In this document: positions 24,985-33,346 of the stretch, piece after piece
How the letters are laid out: each line of letters opens with the position of its first letter
Numbering within the stretch: the stretch's first letter is position 1
From: Anaerolinea sp.
GTDB lineage: Bacteria; Chloroflexota; Limnocylindria; Limnocylindrales; CSP1-4
Assembly: GCA_013822395.1 (NCBI GenBank)
Contig: PNKK01000015.1
Location: 1 to 52,258, forward strand
DNA: 52,258 bases
Direction of reading: 5' to 3'
Notes under the pieces: generated by a model
Databases searched by the model: none
What the model saw: the letters and a program-made list of their open reading frames with translations, nothing else
What the model was told of the DNA's origin: nothing
Made by a program: the position numbers and the translations under genes

Positions 24985-26289
24985 GTGACGTCGTTCGATC
25001 CCGGCCCGGCCGGACTCCTCGACGAGCTGCGCTGGCGGGGCATGTTCCACGCCGCCTCTGAAGGCCTCGAGGCGCGTCTCGCCACGGGCCGCCCGATCGC
25101 CGGCTACAACGGGTTCGACCCGTCCGGCTCGTCGCTCCACATCGGGCACCTGGTGCCGATCTTCGGGCTCATTCATCTCCAGCGTCACGGCGGCCGGCCG
25201 GTCCCACTCGTCGGGGGCGGGACAGGGATGATCGGCGACCCGTCGGGGCGAGCGAGCGAGCGGAATCTCCTGGATCGGGAGACGCTGGCCGCGAACGTCG
25301 TATCGATCCGTGCGCAGCTCGAGCACTTCCTCGACTTCGACGGGCCCACCGGGGCTGTGATGGTGAACAATCTCGACTGGCTCGAGCCGATGACCGTCAT
25401 CGACTTCCTGCGCGACGTCGGGAAGCACTTCACGGTCCCGTACATGCTGGCGAAGGACTCGGTTCAGGTCCGCCTCGATCGTGGCCTCTCGTTCACCGAG
25501 TTCAGCTACATGCTCCTCCAGGCGGCCGACTACGCCCACCTCCATCGGACGATGGGCGTGGAGCTCCAGATGGGCGGCGCCGATCAGTGGGGAAACATCA
25601 CCGCCGGCCTGGAGCTCATCCGGCGGACGAGCGGCGGGCGAGGCGACGGCCACCAGCCGGCGTATGCGCTGGCATACCCACTCCTGCTCTCGTCGTCCGG
25701 TACGAAGTTCGGGAAGTCGGAGGGCGGCGACTCGGTCTGGCTCGATCCCGCCCGGACCTCACCGTTCGCGTTCTACCAGCACTGGCTCAACACGGACGAC
25801 CGCGACGTCGGGGTCTACCTGCGCTGGTTCACGACGCTGGCGCCGGACGAGATCGAGGCGCTCGATGCCGAAGTCACCGCGCGGCCCGGCGCTCGGGCAG
25901 CCCAGCGGGCGCTGGCGCTCGACGTCACCGCGCGGACGCACGGCATGGACGTGGCTCGCCAGGTCGCCGACGACTCGGCGGCTCTCTTCGCCCCGGAGCC
26001 GATCCGTGATCCGGCCCTGCTCGCGCGACTGTTCGCGAGTGTCGGGGGCTTCTCGATCCCGGGGAGCGCGGTGGGCGAGCCGGTGGCCGCGGTGCTTGCG
26101 GATGCCGGTGTCTTCCCGTCACGCGGCGAGGCGCGCCGGATGATCCGGAACGGCGGCGTCACGATCAACGGGGAGCCGATCCGCGACCCCGCGGCACCGA
26201 TGCCCGCCCCGATCGAGGGCACCTGGTGGGAGGTCCGGATCGGCAGGCGCCGCCGTGAGCTGGGCTGCCTCGCAGGGCGGGTCGGGTAG
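24985..26289 (+). CDS. tyrS: Tyrosyl-tRNA synthetase
   Basis: A class I synthetase of 434 residues that charges tRNA-Tyr. The HIGH motif is SLHIGHL (His52-Ile-Gly-His55), the substrate pocket motif is FTEFSYMLLQAADY with MGGADQWGNITAG, and the second signature is KFGKS (241-245), typical of bacterial TyrRS. An S4 RNA-binding domain lies at the C-terminus (FPSRGEARRMIRNGGVTING). GTG 24985 is used; the intergenic region to the divergent PBP gene is 83 bases and holds no T-box. Confidence 0.96.
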   Translation: MTSFDPGPAGLLDELRWRGMFHAASEGLEARLATGRPIAGYNGFDPSGSSLHIGHLVPIFGLIHLQRHGGRPVPLVGGGTGMIGDPSGRASERNLLDRETLAANVVSIRAQLEHFLDFDGPTGAVMVNNLDWLEPMTVIDFLRDVGKHFTVPYMLAKDSVQVRLDRGLSFTEFSYMLLQAADYAHLHRTMGVELQMGGADQWGNITAGLELIRRTSGGRGDGHQPAYALAYPLLLSSSGTKFGKSEGGDSVWLDPARTSPFAFYQHWLNTDDRDVGVYLRWFTTLAPDEIEALDAEVTARPGARAAQRALALDVTARTHGMDVARQVADDSAALFAPEPIRDPALLARLFASVGGFSIPGSAVGEPVAAVLADAGVFPSRGEARRMIRNGGVTINGEPIRDPAAPMPAPIEGTWWEVRIGRRRRELGCLAGRVG

Positions 26290-26647
26290 GGGCGCCGAGC
26301 CTGCCTTGGCGACGGGCAGGTGGCGGCGTGGGTCAACGGTGGCAGCACCTTCGCGGACTGGCCGACACAGCTCGACGACGTCGACGTCTGTGCCGGCGAT
26401 CGACATGGTGTCGCGGACGGAGCGCTCGCCGCGCGCCTCTCACCATATTCTCGCCTGGCGCGTGGTAGGCGCGATTCCACCGCGCTTCGAGCGCCTCCCA
26501 CTGCTCAGCTGAGCGTGGATTCCGCTTGCGCGGGGTCGTGGGCCGGCGGATTCAGCGTAATACGAGCCTGACGGGTAGGTGACGCTGATTCAGCTCCCGC
26601 GGCCACGTACCACGAGCGCCAGTGGTAGGTGGGGAAGCAGACAGGGA
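26290..26647. other. Non-coding gap between convergent tyrS and hisIE
   Basis: 358 bases without a convincing gene. Open frames on both strands have no family features. It holds two inverted repeats: TCAGCGT (26552-26558) with ACGCTGA (26582-26588), and TACCAC (26608-26613) with GTGGTA (26622-26627). The second is about 20 bases beyond the hisIE stop and could help end the his transcript, though no U-tract is present. A minus-strand frame containing QWEALEARWNRAYH looks mildly protein-like but has no start in a good context. Confidence 0.5.
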
Positions 26648-27373
26648 TCAACCCGCGTGGCGAGATCGGAGGACCTCGAGCGGCGCGGCGGGTGGCACGC
26701 CGCGCTCGGCGAGGAGGACGAGTGCGTGGTAGATGAGATCGGCGGCCTCGCCGGCCAGTGCGGCACGGGTCGGCGTCCGGTCCGCGCCGGCGGCCTCGGC
26801 CGCGGCGTCGTCCTTCGCCGCGATGAGGACCTCGGTGGCCTCCTCGGTGACCTTGCGACCGACGGCATCGACCCCACCGTCGATGAGCGAGACGGTATAT
26901 GAGCCCGTTGGGCGGCGGTCGCGCCGATCCTCGATCGTCTGCCACAGGGGCTCGAGCCAGGCGAAGCCCTGACTGGCCGTCGCCCCCTCGGTCGGGGGCG
27001 GCAGTGCAGGTTGCGCGGCGGCCTCGGCATCCTGGGCAGCCTGCGCGGCCTCGGAGTCCTCGGTGTCCTCGGGATCGAAGCAGCTCCGGGTCCCGCGATG
27101 GCAGGCCGGGCCGGCGGGGCGAACCGTGGCCAGGATCGCGTCGCCGTCGCAGTCGAGGGCCAGGTCGACGACGTGAAGCGTGTTGCCGCTCGTCTCGCCC
27201 TTCCGCCACAGCGTGCCCCGGGACCGGGAATGGAAGTGGAGGAGCGCCGTCGCCTCGGTCGCGGCGAGGGCCTCGGCATCCGCATACGCGACCATCAAGA
27301 CTCTGCCATCGGCCTCGTCCCGGACGACAACCGGGACCAGCCCGTCCGGCCCCCAGTTTGGCTCGCTGATCAC
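26648..27373 (-). CDS. hisIE: Histidine biosynthesis bifunctional HisIE
   Basis: Catalyses steps 3 and 2 of histidine synthesis: phosphoribosyl-AMP cyclohydrolase and phosphoribosyl-ATP pyrophosphatase, 241 residues. The HisI half has [12 protein letters not shown], the metal site DCDGDAIL and the zinc Cys pair in [13 protein letters not shown] ~35-residue Ala/Glu-rich linker follows. The HisE half has [13 protein letters not shown] and [18 protein letters not shown], the helical MazG-like metal motifs. GTG 27373 overlaps the hisF stop; the longer open frame in this register is shadow of hisF. It is the last gene of the operon. Confidence 0.95.
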   Translation of the reverse strand: MISEPNWGPDGLVPVVVRDEADGRVLMVAYADAEALAATEATALLHFHSRSRGTLWRKGETSGNTLHVVDLALDCDGDAILATVRPAGPACHRGTRSCFDPEDTEDSEAAQAAQDAEAAAQPALPPPTEGATASQGFAWLEPLWQTIEDRRDRRPTGSYTVSLIDGGVDAVGRKVTEEATEVLIAAKDDAAAEAAGADRTPTRAALAGEAADLIYHALVLLAERGVPPAAPLEVLRSRHAG

Positions 27374-28146
27374 GCTCCGACCCCCGCGGTCGCCCGGGCG
27401 GGGATGCCGGCCTGCCGCAGCGCACGCTTCACGTCGGCGATGGCGTAAATCCGGCGATGGAAGATCGACGCCGCGAGGATGGCGTCGGCACCACCGTCCC
27501 GGACCGCGGCCACGAAGTCGGAGGGCGCCGACGCCCCGCCCGAGGCGATCACCGGCACGGACACCCGCGACGTGATCGCCCGGAGGAGCTCGGTGTCGTA
27601 GCCGGATTGGGTGCCGTCGCGGTCGATCGAGGTCACGAGGAGCTCGCCCGCGCCGAGCTCGGCGGCCCGGACGGCCCACTCGACCGCGTCGAGGCCGGTC
27701 TCGTCGCGGCCGCCGCGGACGAGGACCCGCCACGTCCCGTCGGGGGTCCGGCGCGCGTCGATCGCGACGACCACGGCTTGGCGCCCGAACCGCCGGGCGC
27801 ACCTGGCGATGAGTGCCGGATCGGCCACGGCCGCCGTGTTGAGCGAGACCTTGTCCGCCCCTGCCCCGAGGACATCCCGCATGTCGGCGGTGGACCGAAC
27901 GCCTCCCCCGACGGTGAGGGGGATGTACGCTCGCCGGGCGGTCCGCTCGACGACGTCGAGGAGCGTTCGCCGACCCTCGGGGGCAGCAGTGATGTCGAGG
28001 AAGACGAGCTCGTCCGCGCCCTCGTCGGCGTAGCGCGCGGCCAGCTCCGGCGGGTCGCCCTCGTCGACCAGGTCGACGAAGCGGGTGCCCTTCACCACCC
28101 GACCGTCGGCTACGTCCAGGCAGGGGATCACTCGTCGGGACAGCAT
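27370..28146 (-). CDS. hisF: Imidazole glycerol phosphate synthase cyclase subunit HisF
   Basis: The (beta-alpha)8 cyclase that, with HisH, makes imidazole-glycerol phosphate and AICAR; 258 residues. The first strand [17 protein letters not shown] carries the catalytic Asp, and [13 protein letters not shown] carries the second catalytic Asp; phosphate loops are VIASGGA and [11 protein letters not shown]. The ATG at 28146 overlaps the stop of a 21-codon ORF by one base and is preceded by AGAGGTGA as Shine-Dalgarno, with a perfect hairpin immediately upstream. Confidence 0.96.
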   Translation of the reverse strand: MLSRRVIPCLDVADGRVVKGTRFVDLVDEGDPPELAARYADEGADELVFLDITAAPEGRRTLLDVVERTARRAYIPLTVGGGVRSTADMRDVLGAGADKVSLNTAAVADPALIARCARRFGRQAVVVAIDARRTPDGTWRVLVRGGRDETGLDAVEWAVRAAELGAGELLVTSIDRDGTQSGYDTELLRAITSRVSVPVIASGGASAPSDFVAAVRDGGADAILAASIFHRRIYAIADVKRALRQAGIPARATAGVGA

Positions 28147-28211
28147 CAGTCACCTCTTTCCACGTGGCCGTCGGCCACGTGGAAGCAGGGGATCACCCAG
28201 CCGGACGGCAT
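28146..28211 (-). CDS. 21-codon ORF resembling the HisF N-terminus
   Basis: Begins at ATG 28211, overlapping the hisH stop by one base, and ends in a TGA overlapping the hisF ATG by one base. Its peptide [20 protein letters not shown] aligns without gaps to HisF residues 1-21 with 12 identities, but the catalytic Asp position is His (CFHVADG versus CLDVADG). It looks like a tandem copy of the hisF 5' end kept in register between hisH and hisF. A 12-bp perfect hairpin is embedded in it. It may be a coupling or leader peptide or simply a duplication scar; expression is unknown. Confidence 0.6.
   Translation of the reverse strand: MPSGWVIPCFHVADGHVERGD
28158..28184 (-). promoter_or_regulatory. 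Perfect 12-bp hairpin next to the hisF ribosome site
   Basis: On the mRNA strand TTCCACGTGGCC pairs with GGCCACGTGGAA around a 3-base loop (GAC). The 3' arm ends directly before AGAGGTGA, the hisF Shine-Dalgarno. It could reduce access of new ribosomes to hisF so that hisF depends on coupling from hisH, or protect the message. Confidence 0.6.
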
Positions 28212-28918
28212 CAGTCGCCTCCGGCGGTTCCGCCCGCGCCGACGGGGCTGCGCTCCGCTCCGGCACCGGCGGTGAGCGCCGTCGCCCAACGGGTGAAGTT
28301 GCCGAGGAGCCGGAGCCCGGCGCCGCCGCTCCGCTCCGCGTGGAACTGGACACCGAGGACATTGCCGCGGTCCACGGCGGAGACGAACCGACCGCCATGC
28401 TCTGTCTCGGCGAGCGTGACGGCATCGGCGGTCGCGCCCTCGGGGCGCCCGGCGTACGAGTGGACGAAGTAGAAGTCCGTCCCGTCGACGAGTCCGGTGA
28501 AGAGCACGTGCTCGCGTCGCCGTTCCACCTGGTTCCAGCCGATGTGGGGGAGCGTCGGGGCGCCCTCCAGCCGGGCGGTCCGGCCCGGAATGACGCCGAA
28601 CGTCGCCGCGCCGTCCTCGTCGCTGCCGTCGAAGAGCAGCTGAAGGCCCAGGCAGATCCCAAGGTACGGCCGGCCCAGCGCGATCCAGCGGAGGAGTGGA
28701 TCCACGAGTCCGGCCCTGGCAAGCCGGCGCATCGCCGGCCGAGCGGCACCCACCCCGGGGACGACGACCGCCTCGGCATCCTCCAGATCGGCGGGTTGCG
28801 TGGCGATGCGCACGTCCGCGCCCACGAACGTCAGCGCCTGCTCGATGCTGACGAGGTTGCCTGCCCCGTAGTCGACGACGGCGACCCGGAGCCCGCCGCG
28901 AGGCTCGGTGCGGTTCAC
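28211..28918 (-). CDS. hisH: Imidazole glycerol phosphate synthase glutaminase subunit HisH
   Basis: A class I glutamine amidotransferase of 235 residues that supplies ammonia to HisF. Key elements: AVVDYGAGNLVSIEQAL at the N-terminus, the oxyanion strand VVPGVGAA, the nucleophile elbow YLGICLGLQLLF (Cys), and the His/Glu pair in VLGVQFHAERSG. GTG 28918, eight bases after the hisB stop, gives a 10-residue lead before the first strand; the longer open frame upstream overlaps hisB and is rejected. Confidence 0.95.
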   Translation of the reverse strand: MNRTEPRGGLRVAVVDYGAGNLVSIEQALTFVGADVRIATQPADLEDAEAVVVPGVGAARPAMRRLARAGLVDPLLRWIALGRPYLGICLGLQLLFDGSDEDGAATFGVIPGRTARLEGAPTLPHIGWNQVERRREHVLFTGLVDGTDFYFVHSYAGRPEGATADAVTLAETEHGGRFVSAVDRGNVLGVQFHAERSGGAGLRLLGNFTRWATALTAGAGAERSPVGAGGTAGGD

Positions 28919-28925
28919 TGGCGGC

Positions 28926-29552
28926 TCATTGGGCGGCGCCCTTGGTGGAGGCCACGCCCGTCCGACGCGGATCTGCCTCGCAGGCGGCGCGGAGGGCGCG
29001 GGCGAGCGCCTTGAAGGCGGCCTCGGCGAGGTGATGATCGTTGCGGCCGGAGCCGCTGAGGTGGAGGGTGCTCCCGGATGTCCGGGCGAAGGCCTCGAGT
29101 GCGTGCTCCACGAGCTGGGTGGAGAGCGCCCCGATCTTCTCGGCACGGAACGGCAGGTCGATGACGGCGTACGGTCGGCCGCCGACGTCGATGATCGCCG
29201 TCGCCATGGCCTCGTCCATCGGCACCGCCGCGTCGCCGAACCGGCGAATCCCGGCGCGATCGCCGAGCGCAACCGCGACCGCCGCGCCCAGAACGAGCGC
29301 GACGTCCTCGGCGGTGTGGTGATCGTCGACCTCCAGATCGCCGATCGCCTCGATTCGGAGATCGATGAGCGAGTGGTGCGCGAACGAGGTCAGCAGGTGA
29401 TCGTAGGACCCGATCCCGGTCGAGACATTCGCCTCGCCGCTGCCGTCGAGATCGATACGGACGCTGACATCGGTCTCGCGCGTCCGGCGGCGCAGGGCCG
29501 CGATCCGCGGCTCGGACTCGAGGGTCTCGATCGTGCCGAGCGGCGTGGTCAT
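28926..29552 (-). CDS. hisB: Imidazoleglycerol-phosphate dehydratase HisB
   Basis: A monofunctional IGP dehydratase, 208 residues, for step 6 of the pathway. The two metal-binding motif sets are visible: FAHHSLIDL with DDHHTAEDVALVLG, and SGRNDHHLAEAAFKALA. ISYD-like GIGSYDHLL and the PMDEAMA segment also fit. There is no fused HAD phosphatase domain, so histidinol-phosphate phosphatase must be elsewhere in the genome (the PHP gene near 46 kb is not convincingly that enzyme). ATG 29552 overlaps the hisC stop (ATGA). Confidence 0.95.
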   Translation of the reverse strand: MTTPLGTIETLESEPRIAALRRRTRETDVSVRIDLDGSGEANVSTGIGSYDHLLTSFAHHSLIDLRIEAIGDLEVDDHHTAEDVALVLGAAVAVALGDRAGIRRFGDAAVPMDEAMATAIIDVGGRPYAVIDLPFRAEKIGALSTQLVEHALEAFARTSGSTLHLSGSGRNDHHLAEAAFKALARALRAACEADPRRTGVASTKGAAQ

Positions 29553-30694
29553 GGGGATCTCTCCTGTCGCAGCTCCCGGGCGGCCTCGATCAGGCGGTCG
29601 TTTTCCGCCTCGCTCCGGACCGTGATCCGCAGGCAATGTGCGAGCGGATGCTCGGCCCCGAACGTCCGCGGCACCAGACCGCGGGAGAGGAGACCCTCGG
29701 CGATCCGGGCAGCCTCGGCCGCCGTCCCGAAGTCGACGAGCACGAAGTTGGTCACCGATGGCCCGACGCGCCAGCCCGCCGCCCCGAGCCCGGTCGTCAG
29801 GCGGGCGCGTTCCCGCTCCACGCGAGCGAGGTTCTCGACCAGGATGCCGTCATCGAGGAGCGCCTCGGTCACGATCGTGACGGACGGCACGGCGACGGAC
29901 CCGGGCGGCCGGTACGGCGCGAGGAGCTCGATGACGTGCGGTCGCGCGAGCGCGAACCCCACACGGAGTCCGGCGAGCGCGTAGGCCTTGCTCGCCGTCC
30001 GGATGATGACGAGCTTCGGATAGCTCGCCCGCAGCCCGACGAGCGACCGGCCGACGAACTCGGCGTAGGCCTCGTCGAGGACGACCACCGGCGACTCCCC
30101 GTGGTCCGCCATCGCGTCGGCGAGGATCCCGTCGAGCAGTGCCTCGATCGAGTTGCCAGGCTCTGGAAGCGCGGTCGGGTTGTTCGGGCTGCACAGCCAG
30201 ACCACGTTGGCGCCGCGAGCCGCCGCCCGGACCGCGGGGCCGTCCATCGCGTAGCCGGCGTCGGGACCCAGGCGTGGGACGCCGCGGACCGCGGCGCCAC
30301 GCTGCTCGGTGGCCACCCGGTACATGGCATAGGTCGGCGTCGGGATCACCGCGCTGCCACCGGGTGGCAGGAAGGCCTTCGAGATCAGGTCGAGGACCTC
30401 ATCCGCGCCCGCGCCCACGAGAATCTCGTCCGTGCCGACGCCGTAGCGCGCGGCCGCGGCCGCCACGAGCCGCCGGTAGTCCGACGGCGGGTACTCGGAG
30501 ATCGGGCGGTCGAAGCGGTTGCCGGCCAGCAGGCGCAGGGCGAGCTCAGGCGGTGCCGGCGAGGTATTGAGGTCGAAGCGTGCAACGCGCTCGATCGGGA
30601 CCCCGTAGCGGGCGGCAACCTCCTCGTCCGTAGCCTCCCAGGCGTAGGAGATCGGGGCGGTGGGCGAGCTGAACGTCACCGGTGTCGGGCTCAT
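29549..30694 (-). CDS. hisC: Histidinol-phosphate aminotransferase
   Basis: A PLP-dependent fold-type I aminotransferase, 381 residues, converting imidazole-acetol phosphate to histidinol phosphate. It shows FDLNTSPAPP and SEYPPSDYRRL near the N-terminus, GAGADEVLDLI for the cofactor phosphate, VVWLCSPNNPTA, VVVLDEAYAEF with the pyridine-binding Asp, and the Schiff-base Lys in RTASKAYALAGLRVGFA. ATG 30694 overlaps the hisD stop. Confidence 0.93.
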   Translation of the reverse strand: MSPTPVTFSSPTAPISYAWEATDEEVAARYGVPIERVARFDLNTSPAPPELALRLLAGNRFDRPISEYPPSDYRRLVAAAAARYGVGTDEILVGAGADEVLDLISKAFLPPGGSAVIPTPTYAMYRVATEQRGAAVRGVPRLGPDAGYAMDGPAVRAAARGANVVWLCSPNNPTALPEPGNSIEALLDGILADAMADHGESPVVVLDEAYAEFVGRSLVGLRASYPKLVIIRTASKAYALAGLRVGFALARPHVIELLAPYRPPGSVAVPSVTIVTEALLDDGILVENLARVERERARLTTGLGAAGWRVGPSVTNFVLVDFGTAAEAARIAEGLLSRGLVPRTFGAEHPLAHCLRITVRSEAENDRLIEAARELRQERSP

Positions 30695-32079
30695 TGGTGC
30701 ACCGCTTCCTCTTGGTGCACCGCTTCCCTGGGAAGCGGGTCGTCCCTGAACCGGATATCGACCGCCTCGGCATGGGCGAGGAGACCCTCCGCCTCGGCGA
30801 GCGTCCGGATCGTGGGCCGCAGCGCCAACAGGCCGTCTCGGGTGATCCGCTGGACCTGGATGAACTTGCCGAACGTCTCAACGGCCAGCGCGCCGCACCC
30901 ACGGGCGAGTCCGCCGGTCGGGAGGACGTGGTTCGCGCCGGTCGCGTAGTCGCCGGCGGACTCGGGGGCCCACGCCCCCACGAAGACGGAGCCCGCGTTC
31001 CGGATGTCCGCGACGACCGCCTCGGCGTCCTCGACGTCGACGGACAGGTGCTCCGGGGCGTACGCGTTGGCCACGGCAACGGCGGCATCGAGATCGGCGA
31101 CGAGGACGATCCGGCCGTGCTCACCGAGGGACCGGGTGAGGATCTCGCGGCGCGGCGCGGCCTCCAGAAGCGTGAGCACGCTCGATTCCACGGCGTCCGC
31201 GAAGGCCGGCGAGGTCGTGACGAGCAGAGCAGGGGAGTCCGGGCCGTGCTCAGCCTGGGTGATGAGGTCGGCCGCCACGCGGAGCGGATCTGCCGGCGGC
31301 TCCGCGATGACCATCCCCTCCGAAGGCCCGGCGGGGAGGTCGATCGCGGTCATCCCGGCCAGCTCCAGCTTCGCGGCGGTCGCCCACGCATTCCCGGGTC
31401 CCACGATGAGGTCCACGGGCTCGATCCCGAGCTCGGGGAGCCCGTACGCGAGCGCCCCGATGGCCTGGGCGCCCCCGGCCACGATGAGCGTGTCCACACC
31501 GAGGAGACCCGCGGCGCCGAGCAGCACCGGGTTCACCGCACCCTCCGGTCCGGCGGGCGACGCGACCACGATCGAGCTCGCCCCGGCCACCCGCGCCGGG
31601 ACCACCGCCATGACGAGCGACGACGGGTAGGCGGCAGCGCCGCCTGGTACGTAGGCGCCCACCCGCGCCACCGGGACCCAGCGGCGCTGGATCTCCACGC
31701 CGGGGACAATCTCGGTGACGACTGATGCCGGGCGCTGCCGCTCGGCGAACCGGCGGACATGCTCGATAGACGTGATCAGGGCGGCTCGTGCCGGCCTGTC
31801 GAGGGCGTCGCCCGCAGCGGCCAGCTCGTCCCGCCGGAGCACGAGGCGTCCGTCGGCAAGCGATCCGCCGAACCGCCGTCCGAGGTCAGCGACGGCCATG
31901 CTGCCACCGCGCTCAACCTCGGCGAGGATCTCCCGAGCCGCGACCTGGACGGCCGGGTCGGGCACCGCGCCTCGACGAGCAAGCGCGACGATGTCGGGAT
32001 GCCGCGCGACATCCGCACCCCCGTCCCGGAGGTCGAGGCGCGCGAGGCGGAGGCCCGCGGCCTTGATCGGCACGGTCAC
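30691..32079 (-). CDS. hisD: Histidinol dehydrogenase
   Basis: A zinc-dependent enzyme of 462 residues that oxidises histidinol to histidine in two NAD steps. Conserved blocks: VGAYVPGGAAAYPSSLVM, IVGPGNAWATAAK, LPAGPSEGMVIA, ITQAEHGPDSPALLVT with the Gln/His zinc ligands, and AGDYATGANHVLPTGGLA. The last residues repeat (EAVHQ EEAVHQ) because of an 18-bp tandem duplication at the stop. ATG 32079 overlaps the hisG stop. Confidence 0.96.
   Translation of the reverse strand: MTVPIKAAGLRLARLDLRDGGADVARHPDIVALARRGAVPDPAVQVAAREILAEVERGGSMAVADLGRRFGGSLADGRLVLRRDELAAAGDALDRPARAALITSIEHVRRFAERQRPASVVTEIVPGVEIQRRWVPVARVGAYVPGGAAAYPSSLVMAVVPARVAGASSIVVASPAGPEGAVNPVLLGAAGLLGVDTLIVAGGAQAIGALAYGLPELGIEPVDLIVGPGNAWATAAKLELAGMTAIDLPAGPSEGMVIAEPPADPLRVAADLITQAEHGPDSPALLVTTSPAFADAVESSVLTLLEAAPRREILTRSLGEHGRIVLVADLDAAVAVANAYAPEHLSVDVEDAEAVVADIRNAGSVFVGAWAPESAGDYATGANHVLPTGGLARGCGALAVETFGKFIQVQRITRDGLLALRPTIRTLAEAEGLLAHAEAVDIRFRDDPLPREAVHQEEAVHQ
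30694..30737 (-). repeat. 18-bp tandem duplication and hairpin at the hisD-hisC junction
   Basis: TTGGTGCACCGCTTCC is present at 30694-30709 and 30712-30727 (+ strand). Just beyond it, CGCTTCCC and GGGAAGCG (30721-30737) form an 8-bp inverted repeat around one base. The duplication is in frame, adding six residues to HisD. Confidence 0.7.
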
Positions 32080-32936
32080 GGGACGATCTTCTCGATCGGG
32101 AGGACCAGGATCCCCGACGCGCCGGCGGCCTTGAGGCGAGGCAGGAGCCCCCAGATGTCGTCCGCGCCGACGACGGAGTGGATGGCGATCATGCCGCGGT
32201 GTGCGAGTGGGATCACAGATGGCGATTCGAGACCGGGGAGGAGGGATTCCAGCTCGTCGAGACGTGCGGCTGGGGCGTTCATCATCACGTACTTCCTGCC
32301 GCGGGCGGCGATGACGGCGCCGATCATCGTGTCGAGCGCGGCAACGTCGTCTGCGCGAGCAGCCGATGCCGTTCGGTTGGCGACGAGGACCGCCTCTGAC
32401 GCGAGAACGTCACCAATCAGGCGCAGCCCGTTCATCGCGAGCGTCGAGCCGGTGGAGACGAGGTCCACGATCGCCTCGGCGAGGCCAAGGCGAGGTGCCA
32501 CCTCGACCGCTCCGGAGAGGGCTATCACCTCGACCGGGATCTCGTGGTCGCGGAAGTAGGCGTGGGCCGCGTTCGGATGGGCGGTGGCGACACGCAGTCC
32601 GGCCAGATCCTCGGCCGCCTGGAACGGCGAGTCGCCCGGAACCGCGATGGCGAGCCGGCAACGGCCGTAGCCGAGCGCCCGCGTCACGGGCAGGGCGCTC
32701 CCGGTCTCGGCGAGCAGGTCCTGTCCGGTGATCCCGAGGTCGGCGACGCCGTCGCCGACGAACTCGACGACATCCGACGTCCGGACGAAGAGAATGTCCA
32801 GGTCGAAGTTCTGGACGCGTGCGACGAGGCTCCGATCGTGCTCCTCGAAGACGAGACCGGTGTCGTGGAGGAGCGCGAGGGTGGGTTCGACCAGCCGGCC
32901 CTTGTTCGGGACGGCCAGCCGCAGGCGGTCGCGCAT
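32076..32936 (-). CDS. hisG: ATP phosphoribosyltransferase, long form
   Basis: Catalyses the first, feedback-regulated step of histidine synthesis; 286 residues, so the long type with a C-terminal histidine-sensing domain rather than the HisZ-dependent short type. It has LRLAVPNKGRL at the start, FVRTSDVVEFVGDGVADLGITGQD, RLAIAVPG, and the PRPP-site motif EAIVDLVSTGSTLAMNGL. The regulatory domain covers ~215-286. ATG 32936 overlaps the yerC stop (TGATG). Confidence 0.95.
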   Translation of the reverse strand: MRDRLRLAVPNKGRLVEPTLALLHDTGLVFEEHDRSLVARVQNFDLDILFVRTSDVVEFVGDGVADLGITGQDLLAETGSALPVTRALGYGRCRLAIAVPGDSPFQAAEDLAGLRVATAHPNAAHAYFRDHEIPVEVIALSGAVEVAPRLGLAEAIVDLVSTGSTLAMNGLRLIGDVLASEAVLVANRTASAARADDVAALDTMIGAVIAARGRKYVMMNAPAARLDELESLLPGLESPSVIPLAHRGMIAIHSVVGADDIWGLLPRLKAAGASGILVLPIEKIVP

Positions 32937-33268
32937 CAGCGATCCACGCCGGCGGTCGGGTAGGGAAGCGTGCCCGTCACCCGAAGGCGATCGAGCATCA
33001 GCCGGTAGCCGCCCTCGCCGTGGTGGAGCCACGAGGCGATCCGGGTGACCGTGGCCGTGCTCGCACCGGTTCGCTGCGAGATCTCGGCGTAGTGCATCCC
33101 GAGGTCGAGCAGGCGCGCGACCGACCAGCGGAGGGCGAGGTCCCGCAGCTCGCCGATGGTCAGAAGGTCGCGGAAGAACCGCTCAGCCTCAGTCCGGTTC
33201 TCGAGCAGCAGGATCGCGTCGAAGAGGGCGAGCGCGTCGTCGGTGCGCCAGGAATCGTCGGCCACCAT
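32936..33268 (-). CDS. TrpR-family YerC-like regulator heading the his operon
   Basis: A 110-residue all-helical DNA-binding protein of the TrpR/YerC family: TRTEAERFFRDLLTIGELRDL-like N-terminal helices, RWSVARLLDLGMHYAEISQRTGAS and the recognition part TATVTRIASWLHHG. It is translationally coupled to hisG and faces a divergent hisA, so control of histidine synthesis (as proposed for such proteins in Firmicutes) is a strong inference. ATG 33268 is preceded by GAGGA; an upstream ATG at 33325 in frame would add 19 residues but lies inside the putative operator. Confidence 0.88.
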   Translation of the reverse strand: MVADDSWRTDDALALFDAILLLENRTEAERFFRDLLTIGELRDLALRWSVARLLDLGMHYAEISQRTGASTATVTRIASWLHHGEGGYRLMLDRLRVTGTLPYPTAGVDR

Positions 33269-33289
33269 GGCTGGTCCTCGCAGGTCGGG

Positions 33290-33334
33290 GTGTGCTGTTA
33301 TGGTATCGTAGTAACGTAGTAGCATGATAGCACC
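33290..33334. promoter_or_regulatory. Divergent yerC-his / hisA operator-promoter region
   Basis: In the 78-base gap between the two start codons, GTGCTGTTATG (33291-33301) and CATGATAGCAC (33322-33332) form an imperfect inverted repeat (9 of 11 positions). Between them CGTAGTAA and CGTAGTAG (33307-33322) are 8-bp direct repeats. The stretch is clearly more AT-rich than its surroundings. Individual -10/-35 boxes cannot be fixed confidently. Operator role for the YerC-like protein is inferred. Confidence 0.55.
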
Positions 33335-33346
33335 CTGAGAGGGAGC

